A DNA stretch of 8,628 bases, taken from an uncultured Collinsella sp. GTDB taxonomy: Bacteria; Actinomycetota; Coriobacteriia; Coriobacteriales; Coriobacteriaceae. The translations under genes and the position numbers were made by a program. The stretch is from assembly GCA_902494715.1 (NCBI GenBank), contig CABUUJ010000072.1:1-8628 (forward strand), in the 5' to 3' direction. A model generated the notes under the pieces. The model made no database searches. It was not told the origin of the DNA and worked only from the letters and a program-made list of their open reading frames with translations. This document shows positions 1 to 6,511 of the stretch, piece after piece (position 1 is the first letter of the stretch; every line of letters begins with the position of its first letter).

Positions 1-425
1 CCAGCCATATCTGGTACTGGGCCGACGTGCATCTTAAGAACTTCGGTCCCGTGCGCGGCGGTCGCGTGTCTGCCTGCCATGACGCTCTGGAGTGCGGCCT
101 GCCGTTTACCTTCCACACCGACACGCCGGTGCTGCGCCCCAATTTCTTTGAGGCTGTGTGGTGCGCCGCCAAGCGCGTCACCAAGGGCGGCGCTCAGCTG
201 GACGAGGATCAGAAGATCAGCGTGTACGAGGGTCTGAAGGCCATCACGGTCAACGGCGCTTTCCAGTATGGCGAGCTCGACCGTAAGGGCACGCTCGAGG
301 CCGGCAAGCTGGCCGACTTCTGCATTGTCGAGAAGAACCCGCTCAAGATCGAGCTCGACGAGGTGCGCAACCTGCGCGTTCTCGAGACGATCAAAGAGGG
401 CGAGACTGTCTGGACGCGCAAATAG
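1..425 (+). CDS. Amidohydrolase, YtcJ-like (amidohydrolase_3 family), C-terminal part
   Basis: The reading frame is already open at the left edge (first full codon at 3) and ends at TAG 423-425, so only about the last 140 residues of a protein normally over 500 long are present. Seen: an SHIWYWADVH stretch at the edge, which matches the conserved 'AH..YWGD.H' strand of YtcJ-type metal-dependent amidohydrolases; FHTDTPV (near residue 38), carrying the family's late metal/catalytic Asp; and the ending GTLEAGKLADFCIVEKNPL...VLETIKEGETV, which is the typical C-terminal beta-sandwich strand set of the amidohydrolase superfamily. The family hydrolyses amide-type bonds in small molecules; the substrate cannot be told from this fragment. 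It would be cytoplasmic, since no membrane segment is seen in this part. An internal GTG at 27 is not a credible start because homology continues upstream of it. Family call is firm, specific function unknown. Confidence 0.88.
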   Translation, partial: SHIWYWADVHLKNFGPVRGGRVSACHDALECGLPFTFHTDTPVLRPNFFEAVWCAAKRVTKGGAQLDEDQKISVYEGLKAITVNGAFQYGELDRKGTLEAGKLADFCIVEKNPLKIELDEVRNLRVLETIKEGETVWTRK

Positions 426-457
426 CTTTGTCATGGCATAGGCCATAGACGCTAAAT

Positions 458-495
458 AGAACCCGTGGCTGCAGGGGCGGCCACGGGTTCTTTGC
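458..495. terminator. Intrinsic terminator between convergent genes
   Basis: A perfect 12-bp stem pairs 458-469 (AGAACCCGTGGC) with 480-491 (GCCACGGGTTCT) around a 10-nt loop, followed by TTTGCG on the + strand. It lies 32 bp past the amidohydrolase stop. It also lies downstream of the convergent regulator gene, whose stop is at 550. On the - strand the stem is followed by TCTATTT, so it may stop transcription from both sides. The U-tract is weak in both directions; the stem is strong. Confidence 0.8.
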
Positions 496-549
496 GCTTA
501 AGCGTATTTGAAGGCTTGCATGGGCACGCGCGATGGGCGCCCACGCCGT

Positions 550-2382
550 CTACCGTTTGAGACCGGCCTCGGATGCGAGCTTGCGGAAGCGCTGTGTGGC
601 CGGAGTGAGGACGCGCTCATCGCTTGGGGCGACGCAGAGCACCAGGATGTGTTGCAGGCGGTCGCCGGTAAAGCCGACTCGTGTTTCCACGCGGTAATGC
701 ACGGCCCCGGTTTGAGCGACATCTTGGGAACATACGGTCAGCAAGAGCCAAGGTCCGTGCGTGAACGACAGCATCTCGAAGGTGTTCGAGAAGCCGGAGA
801 GCGTGCCACGCCAGAGGCCGTCTTCGACAAGTGCAACGTGAAGGGTGCGCGTGAGCATGCGCGCGTGCGAAATATCGAGCTCGCGCTCGGGAAGACCGCC
901 GGCAAGCGGGGCGTCGTCGAGTGCGTGAGGGCATCCAAGCTTCATGAGCAGCAGCTCGATGCGGCTGCGATCGGCGTCATCGATGGCATTGCTCAGCACG
1001 CAGAGTGGAAGCGTCGTCTTGATGGGGTCGAATGAGACCAGGAAGTCGAGGCTGCTGTGCTTGGGGTCTGATTCAATCTCGGCGACTTCTGTTTCGGTCA
1101 GCACACGCGCGACCCGCATGCAGGGAATGAGCCGCTCAAGTCGATCGCGCGCATAGAAGACCTGCTCAATGCCGCAGTTGACCACGAGTCCGACGCGCCA
1201 TTGATCGTGCGAGGACAGGCCGTCCATATACGAGAGCAATAGCATCGCCAGGCGCGTCACGTCGGTCTGGTATAGATTCAGCCCAGATAGGCCGGGCGCG
1301 TCGCGCAGCACCTCGGACAGGCGCATAAACGAGGCCATGTTTTCGTATCGCACCGTCCAGGTGTTTTCCTGGGGCAGTGAGATGGCGCGTTCATAGCGCA
1401 TGTGGGTTTGTCCGGCTTCGATGAGCGCGGCGCAGGGCTTTTCAAGATGAAGCGGCGGTCGCGTGCCAAAGCGTTCGCTGAGAGCGCAGAATAACTCCTC
1501 GGTGAGGCGCGCCGCCTCGGGTGTGGGCTGATATGTGCGCTGGAACTCGGGCGTCCATCGGCGCGTGGAGACCGTAAAGAGGTCGCGGATGATGTCGCGC
1601 TCGTTGGCGGAGACCTCGATGCCAAAGTGCTGCTCAATGCGGTTGGCGACGTCGTCGTACACAACGGGAATCGCCGAGGTGTAACCACCGACCTCTTTGC
1701 CCTTAAGAATGCGCAGGACCATAATCTGCAGGTAGACGGCAAGCTGGTGGCGGGCGTTGTCGGTATAGAGCGTTCGGCTTTCGCGCTCGACGTATGCGAT
1801 GAGGTCGTTGAAGAATTGCTCGTTGCCGCCAAAGAGCTGCGGCTCAATGCGGCGCTTCATGGCGGTCGACGCGAGCTCAAACAGATAATAGACGACGAAG
1901 AATCGGATGTACTCCTCGGGACCCTCGACCGTAATGCGACGCCCGCGTACGATTTGGGCTCCAAACGGCGTCATGAGCTCGTTCCATGTGCGCAGGTCGT
2001 CTTGGGCCTGCTGTTTGTTGGTGAGGATGCCCCGCGCAAGCGATTCGGTGGTGTATTGGTGCCGGTAGTCGCAGGTGAGCAGCAACATGCCGCGATAGAA
2101 ACGATCGAGGCCGGCATCCATGGATAGCGAGCGCTCTTTGATAATGTCAGAGACTTGGCTACGCTGGGCGCTGTCACCGTCGATGCGGATGCCGTTACCT
2201 CGTTTGGAGACGATGGCCGCCTGAATGCCCATTTCGGCAAGAAAGGCATTGGCGGCGCGCATGTCGTTGCGAACGGTGCGCTCTGAGCAAGCGAGGGCGT
2301 CGGAGACATCGACTGTAGGGGTGTATCCTGCCTGTGCGAGCAGGATTTTAAGCAGCTTTGCCTGGCGCTGGTTGATGCTCAT
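550..2382 (-). CDS. BglG/MtlR/LicR-like transcriptional regulator (HTH + PRD-type + EIIB-like domains)
   Basis: 610 residues from ATG at 2382. This start is preferred because AGGGGG lies just upstream and because MSINQRQAKLLKILLAQAGY is the usual opening of the HTH domain; the frame stays open further upstream to 2670 but runs through the neighbour's promoter. Seen: HTH at residues ~3-50 (recognition helix near SERTVRNDMRAAN), a second winged-helix-like part with RGNGIRIDGD (61-70) and RGRRITVEGPEEYIRFF (~146-162), helical PRD-like regions (~190-290 and ~290-390), a Rossmann-like EIIB-type segment (VGLVVNCGIEQVFYARDRL, ~397-415), and a C-terminal part (~500-610) with weak EIIA resemblance (LQHILVLCVAPSDERVL). 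Family knowledge: such proteins are DNA-binding activators controlled by PTS phosphorylation of PRD histidines and EIIB/EIIA sites. No PTS gene adjoins it; the divergent neighbour is an MFS transporter, so that gene is the inferred target. A Mga-like label is also possible. Confidence 0.8.
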   Translation of the reverse strand: MSINQRQAKLLKILLAQAGYTPTVDVSDALACSERTVRNDMRAANAFLAEMGIQAAIVSKRGNGIRIDGDSAQRSQVSDIIKERSLSMDAGLDRFYRGMLLLTCDYRHQYTTESLARGILTNKQQAQDDLRTWNELMTPFGAQIVRGRRITVEGPEEYIRFFVVYYLFELASTAMKRRIEPQLFGGNEQFFNDLIAYVERESRTLYTDNARHQLAVYLQIMVLRILKGKEVGGYTSAIPVVYDDVANRIEQHFGIEVSANERDIIRDLFTVSTRRWTPEFQRTYQPTPEAARLTEELFCALSERFGTRPPLHLEKPCAALIEAGQTHMRYERAISLPQENTWTVRYENMASFMRLSEVLRDAPGLSGLNLYQTDVTRLAMLLLSYMDGLSSHDQWRVGLVVNCGIEQVFYARDRLERLIPCMRVARVLTETEVAEIESDPKHSSLDFLVSFDPIKTTLPLCVLSNAIDDADRSRIELLLMKLGCPHALDDAPLAGGLPERELDISHARMLTRTLHVALVEDGLWRGTLSGFSNTFEMLSFTHGPWLLLTVCSQDVAQTGAVHYRVETRVGFTGDRLQHILVLCVAPSDERVLTPATQRFRKLASEAGLKR

Positions 2383-2416
2383 GGGACCCCCTAGTGTCAC
2401 GAGAAGGCTCGATTTG

Positions 2417-2428
2417 CCGTATATCTGG
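2417..2428 (-). promoter_or_regulatory. Putative operator/promoter motif, copy upstream of the regulator gene
   Basis: On the - strand this reads CCAGATATACGG and ends 34 nt before the regulator's ATG (2382). It matches the + strand copy at 2500-2511 in 11 of 12 positions, with further scattered matches outside. It contains TATACG, which could act as a -10 element, but I see no good -35 at 16-18 bp. It could therefore be a binding site, perhaps autoregulatory, rather than a core promoter. The motif is partly palindromic (CC..ATAT..GG). Confidence 0.5.
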
Positions 2429-2482
2429 AAAAGAGCGTGGCACCTGTCATGATACGCATTTTTTATGATGAATAGGGGAGGG

Positions 2483-2511
2483 TTGGTCTTAAATCCTTGC
2501 CACATATACGG
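2483..2511 (+). promoter_or_regulatory. Putative MFS-gene promoter overlapping the second motif copy
   Basis: TTGGTC (2483-2488) and TATACG (2505-2510) are separated by 16 bp and could be -35 and -10. The -10 lies inside CCACATATACGG (2500-2511), the second copy of the shared motif, which points toward the transporter and ends 25 nt before the chosen ATG (2537). Occupancy of the motif would directly affect RNA polymerase. The promoter call is tentative; the repeated motif is directly visible. Confidence 0.45.
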
Positions 2512-2536
2512 AATGAAAAAGCGGATGGTGATGTGC

Positions 2537-4141
2537 ATGGATCGCACGGTATCGAACTCGGGAATGGACCCCGTGGCGCCTTCTCGTTTGGCGCGGCTGG
2601 CGCCGTTGATTGTGCTGGCGTGCGCCCAGGTGGGTACCTCCGCCGACAACGGGGCGTTTTCGGTCGCCATGGCCGAGATGATGCGCGTGTTTGGCTGCCC
2701 GCTCTCTGACGTGCAGATGGCCAGTACGGTTTATTCGCTTATGGCGGGAACCTTTATGCTTGCGAGCGGCCTGCTCGGCATGGTCATCGGATGGTGCAGG
2801 AACTTCCGCGCCGGGTTGGTGCTTGCAGTAGCGGGTGAGCTTCTGTGTGCGTTGTCGCCGAGCATTGAGCTGCTTATTTGGGGCGGCCGTTTGATGGTTG
2901 GTCTGGGTGCAAGCCTCATTATCCCTTCGGTACTCGGCATGGTGTCCATGCTGTACGAGGGGGAGGAGCGCAAGCAGGCGTACGGTGTTATCGCTGCGTC
3001 CGCGGCGCTTGCGACGATTATTCCCATCGCGCTGGGTATTCTCGTCGATGTCGCGGGTTTTCGCGTGACCTTTGGCGTGCTTGCTGTCTATTTTGTGGCC
3101 CTGCTCGTTGCGAGCGCGAAGCTGCCGACGGGTGGCGGGCTGCACGCAGGCAAGTTTGACGCGCCGGGTGCAGTTATTGCCTCTCTGGGATTGTTCGCCG
3201 TTATGTGCGGCCTTTCTCGCATCTCGACCTGGGGCGTGTTTGCCCCCTTGCCGCAGGCGCCCTTTACGGTTGCGGGCATCTCTCCTGCGCTTCCTATCGT
3301 TGGCGTCGGCATACTGTTGCTGGTGATTTTGATTCCGGTCGAGCGTTGGATGGAGCAGACGCACGGCATAGCGATCTTGCCCTCGAGCTTTGTGCGCAAC
3401 GCCACCGTTCGCGCCGGCGTTGTCGCCATTGCCCTGCCGTTTTTCTATATGGGCGCCCAGGGTCTGGTCGGAACTTCATACTATCAGCTCGTGATCGGCC
3501 TCGGCGGCATGCAGACGGCGCTTTTGGGCATCATCTCGGGTGTCCCCATGTTGGTTCTTGCGATGTTTGTGCCGCGCAAGTTTCCGCAGCTTAAGCCTTG
3601 GTCTGTGGTGCGCGTGGGCTATGTTTTTATGGCCGCTGCCTGTGTGAGCATGGCGTTTGGTGTGCGCGCGGCCGAGCTTACGCCCATTATGGTGGTCGGT
3701 ACGCTCTTTGGCGGCGTCGGCGTCGGCTTGGTCAACTCGCAGGCCAACAACATTGTTGCCTCGGCCGTGCCGCCGAGCGATGCCCAACAGTCGGGCGGCA
3801 TTCAGGGCGCGGCGCGAAACCTCGGCCTTGCGCTGGGCTCTGCAGCTATGGGGTCGGTTCTGCTCATTGCCGTCAACACCGGCCTCGATGCGCGCATCGA
3901 GGCGAGCGGCACGGTCGGCACGCAAGACAAGGCGGCGCTCGAAGAGGTTGTCTACACCTTTGAAAGCGACGCGGCATTTACGGCGCGCTTGGAATCCATG
4001 GGCGTTGCGCCCGAGTCGCAAGGAGAGCTGCTGACGGATAATGCCGAGGTCCGCGCAAATTCTGCAGCCACCGCTTTCTACGTGGTGGCCGGCCTCGCTG
4101 TTGCGGCGCTCGCAACAACCTTCCCCAAACAGACCGCATAG
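2537..4141 (+). CDS. MFS transporter, DHA2 (14-TMS, EmrB/QacA-like) family
   Basis: 534 residues from ATG at 2537 (MDRTVSNSGMDP). The frame is open from an earlier ATG at 2465, with another at 2513, but those would put the conserved promoter-like motif inside the gene. The SD at the chosen start is weak (GGATGGTG at 2523-2530). I count 14 hydrophobic helices, starting near residues 21, 60, 90, 111, 148, 175, 210, 248, 291, 326, 356, 382, 420 and 509. Family marks: the motif B-like GGRLMVGLGASLIIPS in TM4 (116-131), a motif C-like GVIAASAALATIIPIALGIL in TM5 (150-169) followed by GFRVTF, and a large hydrophilic loop (~450-508) before the last helix, as in DHA2 drug:H+ antiporters. It is an inner-membrane proton-driven exporter; the substrate is not identifiable. 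Divergent from the PRD-type regulator and followed by a hairpin 3 bp after its TAG, so probably monocistronic. Confidence 0.88.
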   Translation: MDRTVSNSGMDPVAPSRLARLAPLIVLACAQVGTSADNGAFSVAMAEMMRVFGCPLSDVQMASTVYSLMAGTFMLASGLLGMVIGWCRNFRAGLVLAVAGELLCALSPSIELLIWGGRLMVGLGASLIIPSVLGMVSMLYEGEERKQAYGVIAASAALATIIPIALGILVDVAGFRVTFGVLAVYFVALLVASAKLPTGGGLHAGKFDAPGAVIASLGLFAVMCGLSRISTWGVFAPLPQAPFTVAGISPALPIVGVGILLLVILIPVERWMEQTHGIAILPSSFVRNATVRAGVVAIALPFFYMGAQGLVGTSYYQLVIGLGGMQTALLGIISGVPMLVLAMFVPRKFPQLKPWSVVRVGYVFMAAACVSMAFGVRAAELTPIMVVGTLFGGVGVGLVNSQANNIVASAVPPSDAQQSGGIQGAARNLGLALGSAAMGSVLLIAVNTGLDARIEASGTVGTQDKAALEEVVYTFESDAAFTARLESMGVAPESQGELLTDNAEVRANSAATAFYVVAGLAVAALATTFPKQTA

Positions 4142-4144
4142 ACG

Positions 4145-4191
4145 AAAACCTGCCAATTAGGGACAGGTTTATTTTGGCAGGTTTTATCTGG
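4145..4191 (+). terminator. Terminator-like REP hairpin with GGGACAGGT loop (repeat A)
   Basis: A perfect 12-bp stem pairs AAAACCTGCCAA (4145-4156) with TTGGCAGGTTTT (4174-4185), followed by ATCTGGGG. The 17-nt loop holds GGGACAGGT (4160-4168). It starts 3 bp after the transporter stop, which fits a terminator for that gene. A near copy (41 of 47 bases) sits on the - strand at 6557-6603, again directly after a gene. A shorter alternative stem is possible: AAACCTG (4146-4152) with CAGGTTT (4164-4170). Confidence 0.8.
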
Positions 4192-4205
4192 GGAAACGAT
4201 GCTGC

Positions 4206-4256
4206 CAGGCCAAACCACCACGAAGGCACCTGTCCCCTTCGTGGTGGTTTGGTCTG
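4206..4256. repeat. Long hairpin repeat with CACCTGTCC loop (repeat B, copy 1)
   Basis: A perfect 17-bp stem (4210-4226 with 4236-4252) extends to 21 bp (4206-4256) with one G-U pair, around a 9-nt loop CACCTGTCC. The central 43 bp (4210-4252) match 4439-4481 at 37 of 43 positions in the same orientation. On the - strand the loop region reads GGGGACAGGT, the core shared with repeat A. It may back up termination of the transporter gene, but it has no U-tract. No coding content. Confidence 0.85.
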
Positions 4257-4270
4257 CCCGGGTCTTCAAT

Positions 4271-4330
4271 TGTCTCGGTCTGTAACATCTGGGCGGCAAA
4301 ACCGGCTCTACCTGTTACAGATCGAGACAT
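4271..4330 (+). repeat. 60-bp hairpin repeat C, copy 1 of an inverted pair
   Basis: End arms TGTCTCGGTCTGTAACA (4271-4287) and TGTTACAGATCGAGACA (4313-4329) pair over 17 bp with one G-A mismatch, enclosing an inner segment with GGGCGGCAAAACCGGC. The whole unit recurs in reverse orientation at 4351-4410. It is REP/BIME-like in form. I see no open frame with a start signal in it. Confidence 0.85.
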
Positions 4331-4350
4331 AGTGCGGGGGCCGAACCGCA

Positions 4351-4410
4351 ATGTCTCGATCTGTAACGCTAAGCCGGCTTATTGCGGCCCAGATGTTACA
4401 GATCGAGATT
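4351..4410 (-). repeat. 60-bp hairpin repeat C, copy 2 (inverted)
   Basis: Reverse-complement copy of 4271-4330. The arms ATCTGTAACATCTGGGC and GTTACAGATCGAGACAT are conserved, with a few substitutions and small gaps in the middle (AAAA-CCGGC against ATAAGCCGGC). Its own hairpin pairs TCTCGATCTGTAAC (4354-4367) with GTTACAGATCGAGA (4395-4408). The facing arms of the two copies can instead pair perfectly: GTTACAGATCGAGACAT (4314-4330) with 4351-4367, extended by TGCGG/CCGCA in the 20-bp spacer. Several exclusive folds, or a cruciform, are therefore possible. Confidence 0.85.
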
Positions 4411-4434
4411 TTTCGCCGGGACAGAGCGCCGCCC

Positions 4435-4485
4435 CGGTCCAAATCACCACAAAGGCGCCTGTCCCCATTGCGGTGGTTTGGACCG
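4435..4485. repeat. Long hairpin repeat with CGCCTGTCC loop (repeat B, copy 2)
   Basis: A 21-position stem (4435-4455 with 4465-4485) has two mismatches and one G-U pair around the 9-nt loop CGCCTGTCC. It is a direct repeat of 4210-4252. Stem pairing is kept at most diverged positions (for example C4216-G4246 becomes T4444-G4476), which suggests drift under structural constraint, though two positions are unpaired. It is the last palindrome before the glmS promoter region. Confidence 0.83.
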
Positions 4486-4505
4486 CTTGGACGTGTGTGC
4501 ATCGG

Positions 4506-4542
4506 GTGGTATCTAAGTTGAGATACCACTTCTGGTATATCA
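4506..4542 (+). promoter_or_regulatory. Putative operator upstream of glmS
   Basis: A perfect inverted repeat, GTGGTATCT (4506-4514) and AGATACCAC (4521-4529), is separated by 6 bp. It is followed after 3 bp by TGGTATATCA (4533-4542), itself a near palindrome with the same TGGTAT half. It lies just upstream of the likely -10 (4560), so a bound protein could control glmS. The TGGTAT half resembles sites of NagR/DasR-type GntR regulators of amino-sugar genes; that link is inference. Confidence 0.5.
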
Positions 4543-4558
4543 GCTTGCGCTTGCGTGA

Positions 4559-4580
4559 GTACAATACTCGAACGTTGTAC
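4559..4580 (+). promoter_or_regulatory. Probable glmS -10 region within a short palindrome
   Basis: TACAAT (4560-4565) is the best -10 match upstream of glmS and leaves a leader of roughly 65-70 nt. No clear -35 is seen at the right spacing, so an activator or upstream TG contact may be needed. The -10 lies in the inverted repeat GTACAA (4559-4564)/TTGTAC (4575-4580) with a 10-bp gap, a possible second control site. Confidence 0.45.
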
Positions 4581-4597
4581 GTCTCAGCGCCCCTTGT

Positions 4598-4620
4598 GCG
4601 TGGACGTCTTGCAGTCACGC
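4598..4620 (+). promoter_or_regulatory. Small leader hairpin before the glmS ribosome binding site
   Basis: GCGTG (4598-4602) and AC (4604-4605) can pair with GT (4614-4615) and CACGC (4616-4620), leaving one bulged G and an 8-nt loop. It ends 4 nt before the GAAGGG Shine-Dalgarno (4625-4630). It could affect translation, but it is short and may be chance. Confidence 0.25.
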
Positions 4621-4639
4621 GAACGAAGGGATTTATCTT

Positions 4640-6487
4640 ATGTGCGGAATCGTCGGCTACACCGGCTCTGATATTGCAAAGAACATCCTGGTCACGGGTC
4701 TCAAGCGTATGGAGTATCGCGGCTATGACTCCTCGGGCGTCGCGCTCGAGGTGGGCGAGGGCGCCGCGGCGCACCTCGACGTCATCCGCCGCGTGGGCAA
4801 GGTCGCGGGCCTGGAGAGCGAGCTTTCCAACATCGACAGCGACGCTACCTGCGGTATCGGCCACACCCGTTGGGCCACCCACGGCAAGCCCTCCGTCGTT
4901 AACGCTCACCCCCACACCAGCTGCGACGGTCGTATCGCCATCGTCCACAACGGCATCATCGAGAACTTCGCCGAGCTGCGCGAAGAGCTGGAGGGCCGCG
5001 GCCACCACTTTAAGAGCGAGACCGATACCGAGGTCTTCGCGCATCTGATCGAAGAGGCTTATGCCGAGACGCACGACCTGATGGCCTCCGTGCGCGAGGC
5101 TTGCACCCACGTGGTCGGTGCCTATGGTCTGGCCGCCGTGTGCGCTGACGAGCCCGGCGTGATCGCCGTGGCCCGCAAGGATTCCCCGATCGTAGTCGGC
5201 GTGGGCGAAACCGGCTCCTATGTTGCTTCCGATGTCATCGCGCTCATCGACGCCACCCGCGATGTCGTGGTGCTCGAGGACGGTCAGTTTGCCAAGCTCA
5301 CGCCCACAGGCGTCGAGTACACCGACGAGGCCGGCAACGTTATCGAGCCCAAGGTCACCCACATCGACTGGGACCTGGACATGGCAGAAAAGGGCGGTTA
5401 TCCCGACTTTATGCTCAAGGAAATCCACGAGCAGCCGCGCGTCGTGCGTGACACGCTGGTCGGTCGTATGACGCCGGCCGGCGAGCTCGACATCGACGAG
5501 CTGGGCCTTTCGCTCGAGGAACTCAACGACATCGATCGCGTCTACGTGATCGCTTGCGGAACCAGCTATCACGCTGGCCTCATTGCCAAGAATCTCATTG
5601 AGGGCTGGGCTCGCATCCCCACCGAGGTGGAGGCGGCCAGCGAGTTCCGTTATCGCAACCCCATCATTACGCCGACGACGCTTGTCGTTGCCGTGTCCCA
5701 GTCGGGCGAGACGGCCGATACCCTTGCCGCCATTCGCGACGCGCGCATCAAGGGTGCCAAGGTCTTCGGCATCACCAACGTGGTGGGCAGCCCCGTGGCG
5801 CGTGAGAGCGACGGCGTCATCTACACCAAGGCCAACAAGGAGATCGCGGTCGCCTCGACCAAGAGCTTCATCGGCCAGGTCGTGAGCCTGACGCTGCTGG
5901 CTCTGCTGCTAGCGCAGGTCAAGTACCGCCTGACCACCAAGCAGGCGCGCATGCTGTTCCGCGAGCTTTCCGATACGGCCGAGCAGATCCAGTGGATTTT
6001 AGATACCCAAACCGAGGCCGTTCATGAGGCCGCCCTGCTGTGCAAGGACGCGCAGTCCGCACTGTTTGTGGGTCGCGGCATGGGTGCCGCTATTTCCTAC
6101 GAGGGCGCGCTCAAGCTCAAGGAGGTCAGCTACCTGCACGCCGAGGCCTACGCCGCCGGTGAGATGAAGCACGGCCCCATCGCCCTGATCGACCCGGGCT
6201 TCCCCGTCATTGCCGTGGCCACCAAGAGCGCTACCTACGACAAGACCGTGTCGAACCTCATGGAGTGCAAGGCACGCGGCGCCAAGGTCATCGTCGTTGC
6301 CACCGAGGGCGACGAGGAGATCAACAAGATCGCCGACTGCATCATCCGCGTGCCGGCAGTCCGCGACGTGTTCAGCCCCATCACGGCGAGCGTTCCGCTG
6401 CAGCTGCTCGCCCGCGAGGTGGCCATCCTGCGCGGTTGCGACGTTGACCAACCTCGCAACCTGGCGAAAAGCGTTACTGTCGAGTAA
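4640..6487 (+). CDS. glmS: Glutamine--fructose-6-phosphate aminotransferase (isomerizing), GlmS
   Basis: 615 residues (E. coli GlmS is 609). It makes glucosamine-6-phosphate from fructose-6-phosphate and glutamine, the first step toward UDP-GlcNAc for peptidoglycan; cytoplasmic. Seen: MCGIVGYTG with Cys2 as the N-terminal nucleophile of the class II glutaminase domain (~1-220), GHTRWATHG (74-82) and NGIIEN (104-109). SIS domain 1 follows (~300-430), with CGTSYHAG (306-313), SQSGETADT (353-361) and STKSF (406-410). SIS domain 2 (~470-600) has EGALKLKE (488-495) and HAEAYAAGEMKHGP (500-513). The C-terminal tail DQPRNLAKSVTVE closes the active site as in known enzymes. No key residue is missing. 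The start is clear: GAAGGG at 4625-4630, 9 nt before ATG. It has its own promoter region and terminator, so it is a single-gene unit. Upstream palindromes suggest repressor control; no glmS ribozyme fits in the leader. Confidence 0.98.
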   Translation: MCGIVGYTGSDIAKNILVTGLKRMEYRGYDSSGVALEVGEGAAAHLDVIRRVGKVAGLESELSNIDSDATCGIGHTRWATHGKPSVVNAHPHTSCDGRIAIVHNGIIENFAELREELEGRGHHFKSETDTEVFAHLIEEAYAETHDLMASVREACTHVVGAYGLAAVCADEPGVIAVARKDSPIVVGVGETGSYVASDVIALIDATRDVVVLEDGQFAKLTPTGVEYTDEAGNVIEPKVTHIDWDLDMAEKGGYPDFMLKEIHEQPRVVRDTLVGRMTPAGELDIDELGLSLEELNDIDRVYVIACGTSYHAGLIAKNLIEGWARIPTEVEAASEFRYRNPIITPTTLVVAVSQSGETADTLAAIRDARIKGAKVFGITNVVGSPVARESDGVIYTKANKEIAVASTKSFIGQVVSLTLLALLLAQVKYRLTTKQARMLFRELSDTAEQIQWILDTQTEAVHEAALLCKDAQSALFVGRGMGAAISYEGALKLKEVSYLHAEAYAAGEMKHGPIALIDPGFPVIAVATKSATYDKTVSNLMECKARGAKVIVVATEGDEEINKIADCIIRVPAVRDVFSPITASVPLQLLAREVAILRGCDVDQPRNLAKSVTVE

Positions 6488-6511
6488 TCGAGTTCCGTCA
6501 TCCTAACAACT

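Noticed and set aside
2383..2670. 96-residue N-terminal extension of the PRD-type regulator
   Set aside because: It overlaps the divergent promoter and the MFS gene's 5' end, has no family resemblance, and a good SD plus the normal HTH opening lie at 2382.
2489..3364. 291-codon - strand frame opposite the MFS gene
   Set aside because: Its product is Arg/His/Gln-rich without domain character. It is an antisense artefact of a hydrophobic-protein gene.
4271..4410. Four repeated ~17-nt units, considered as a CRISPR array
   Set aside because: Units alternate in orientation, spacers are unequal and themselves palindromic or homologous, and no cas gene is near. This is an inverted repeat structure.
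4586..4639. AGCGCC before glmS, resembling the cleavage-site start of the glmS ribozyme
   Set aside because: Only about 54 nt separate it from the start codon, far less than the ribozyme core needs, and none of the conserved downstream pairing elements is visible.
4332..5048. Long + strand frame across the repeat block into glmS
   Set aside because: It runs through palindromic repeats, the glmS promoter region and the glmS gene in another frame, has no RBS, and its product is low-complexity Ser/Arg/Thr-rich.
4379..5572. 397-codon - strand frame opposite the 5' half of glmS
   Set aside because: GlmS on the + strand is unmistakable. The antisense frame is a GC-rich shadow with no recognisable domain.
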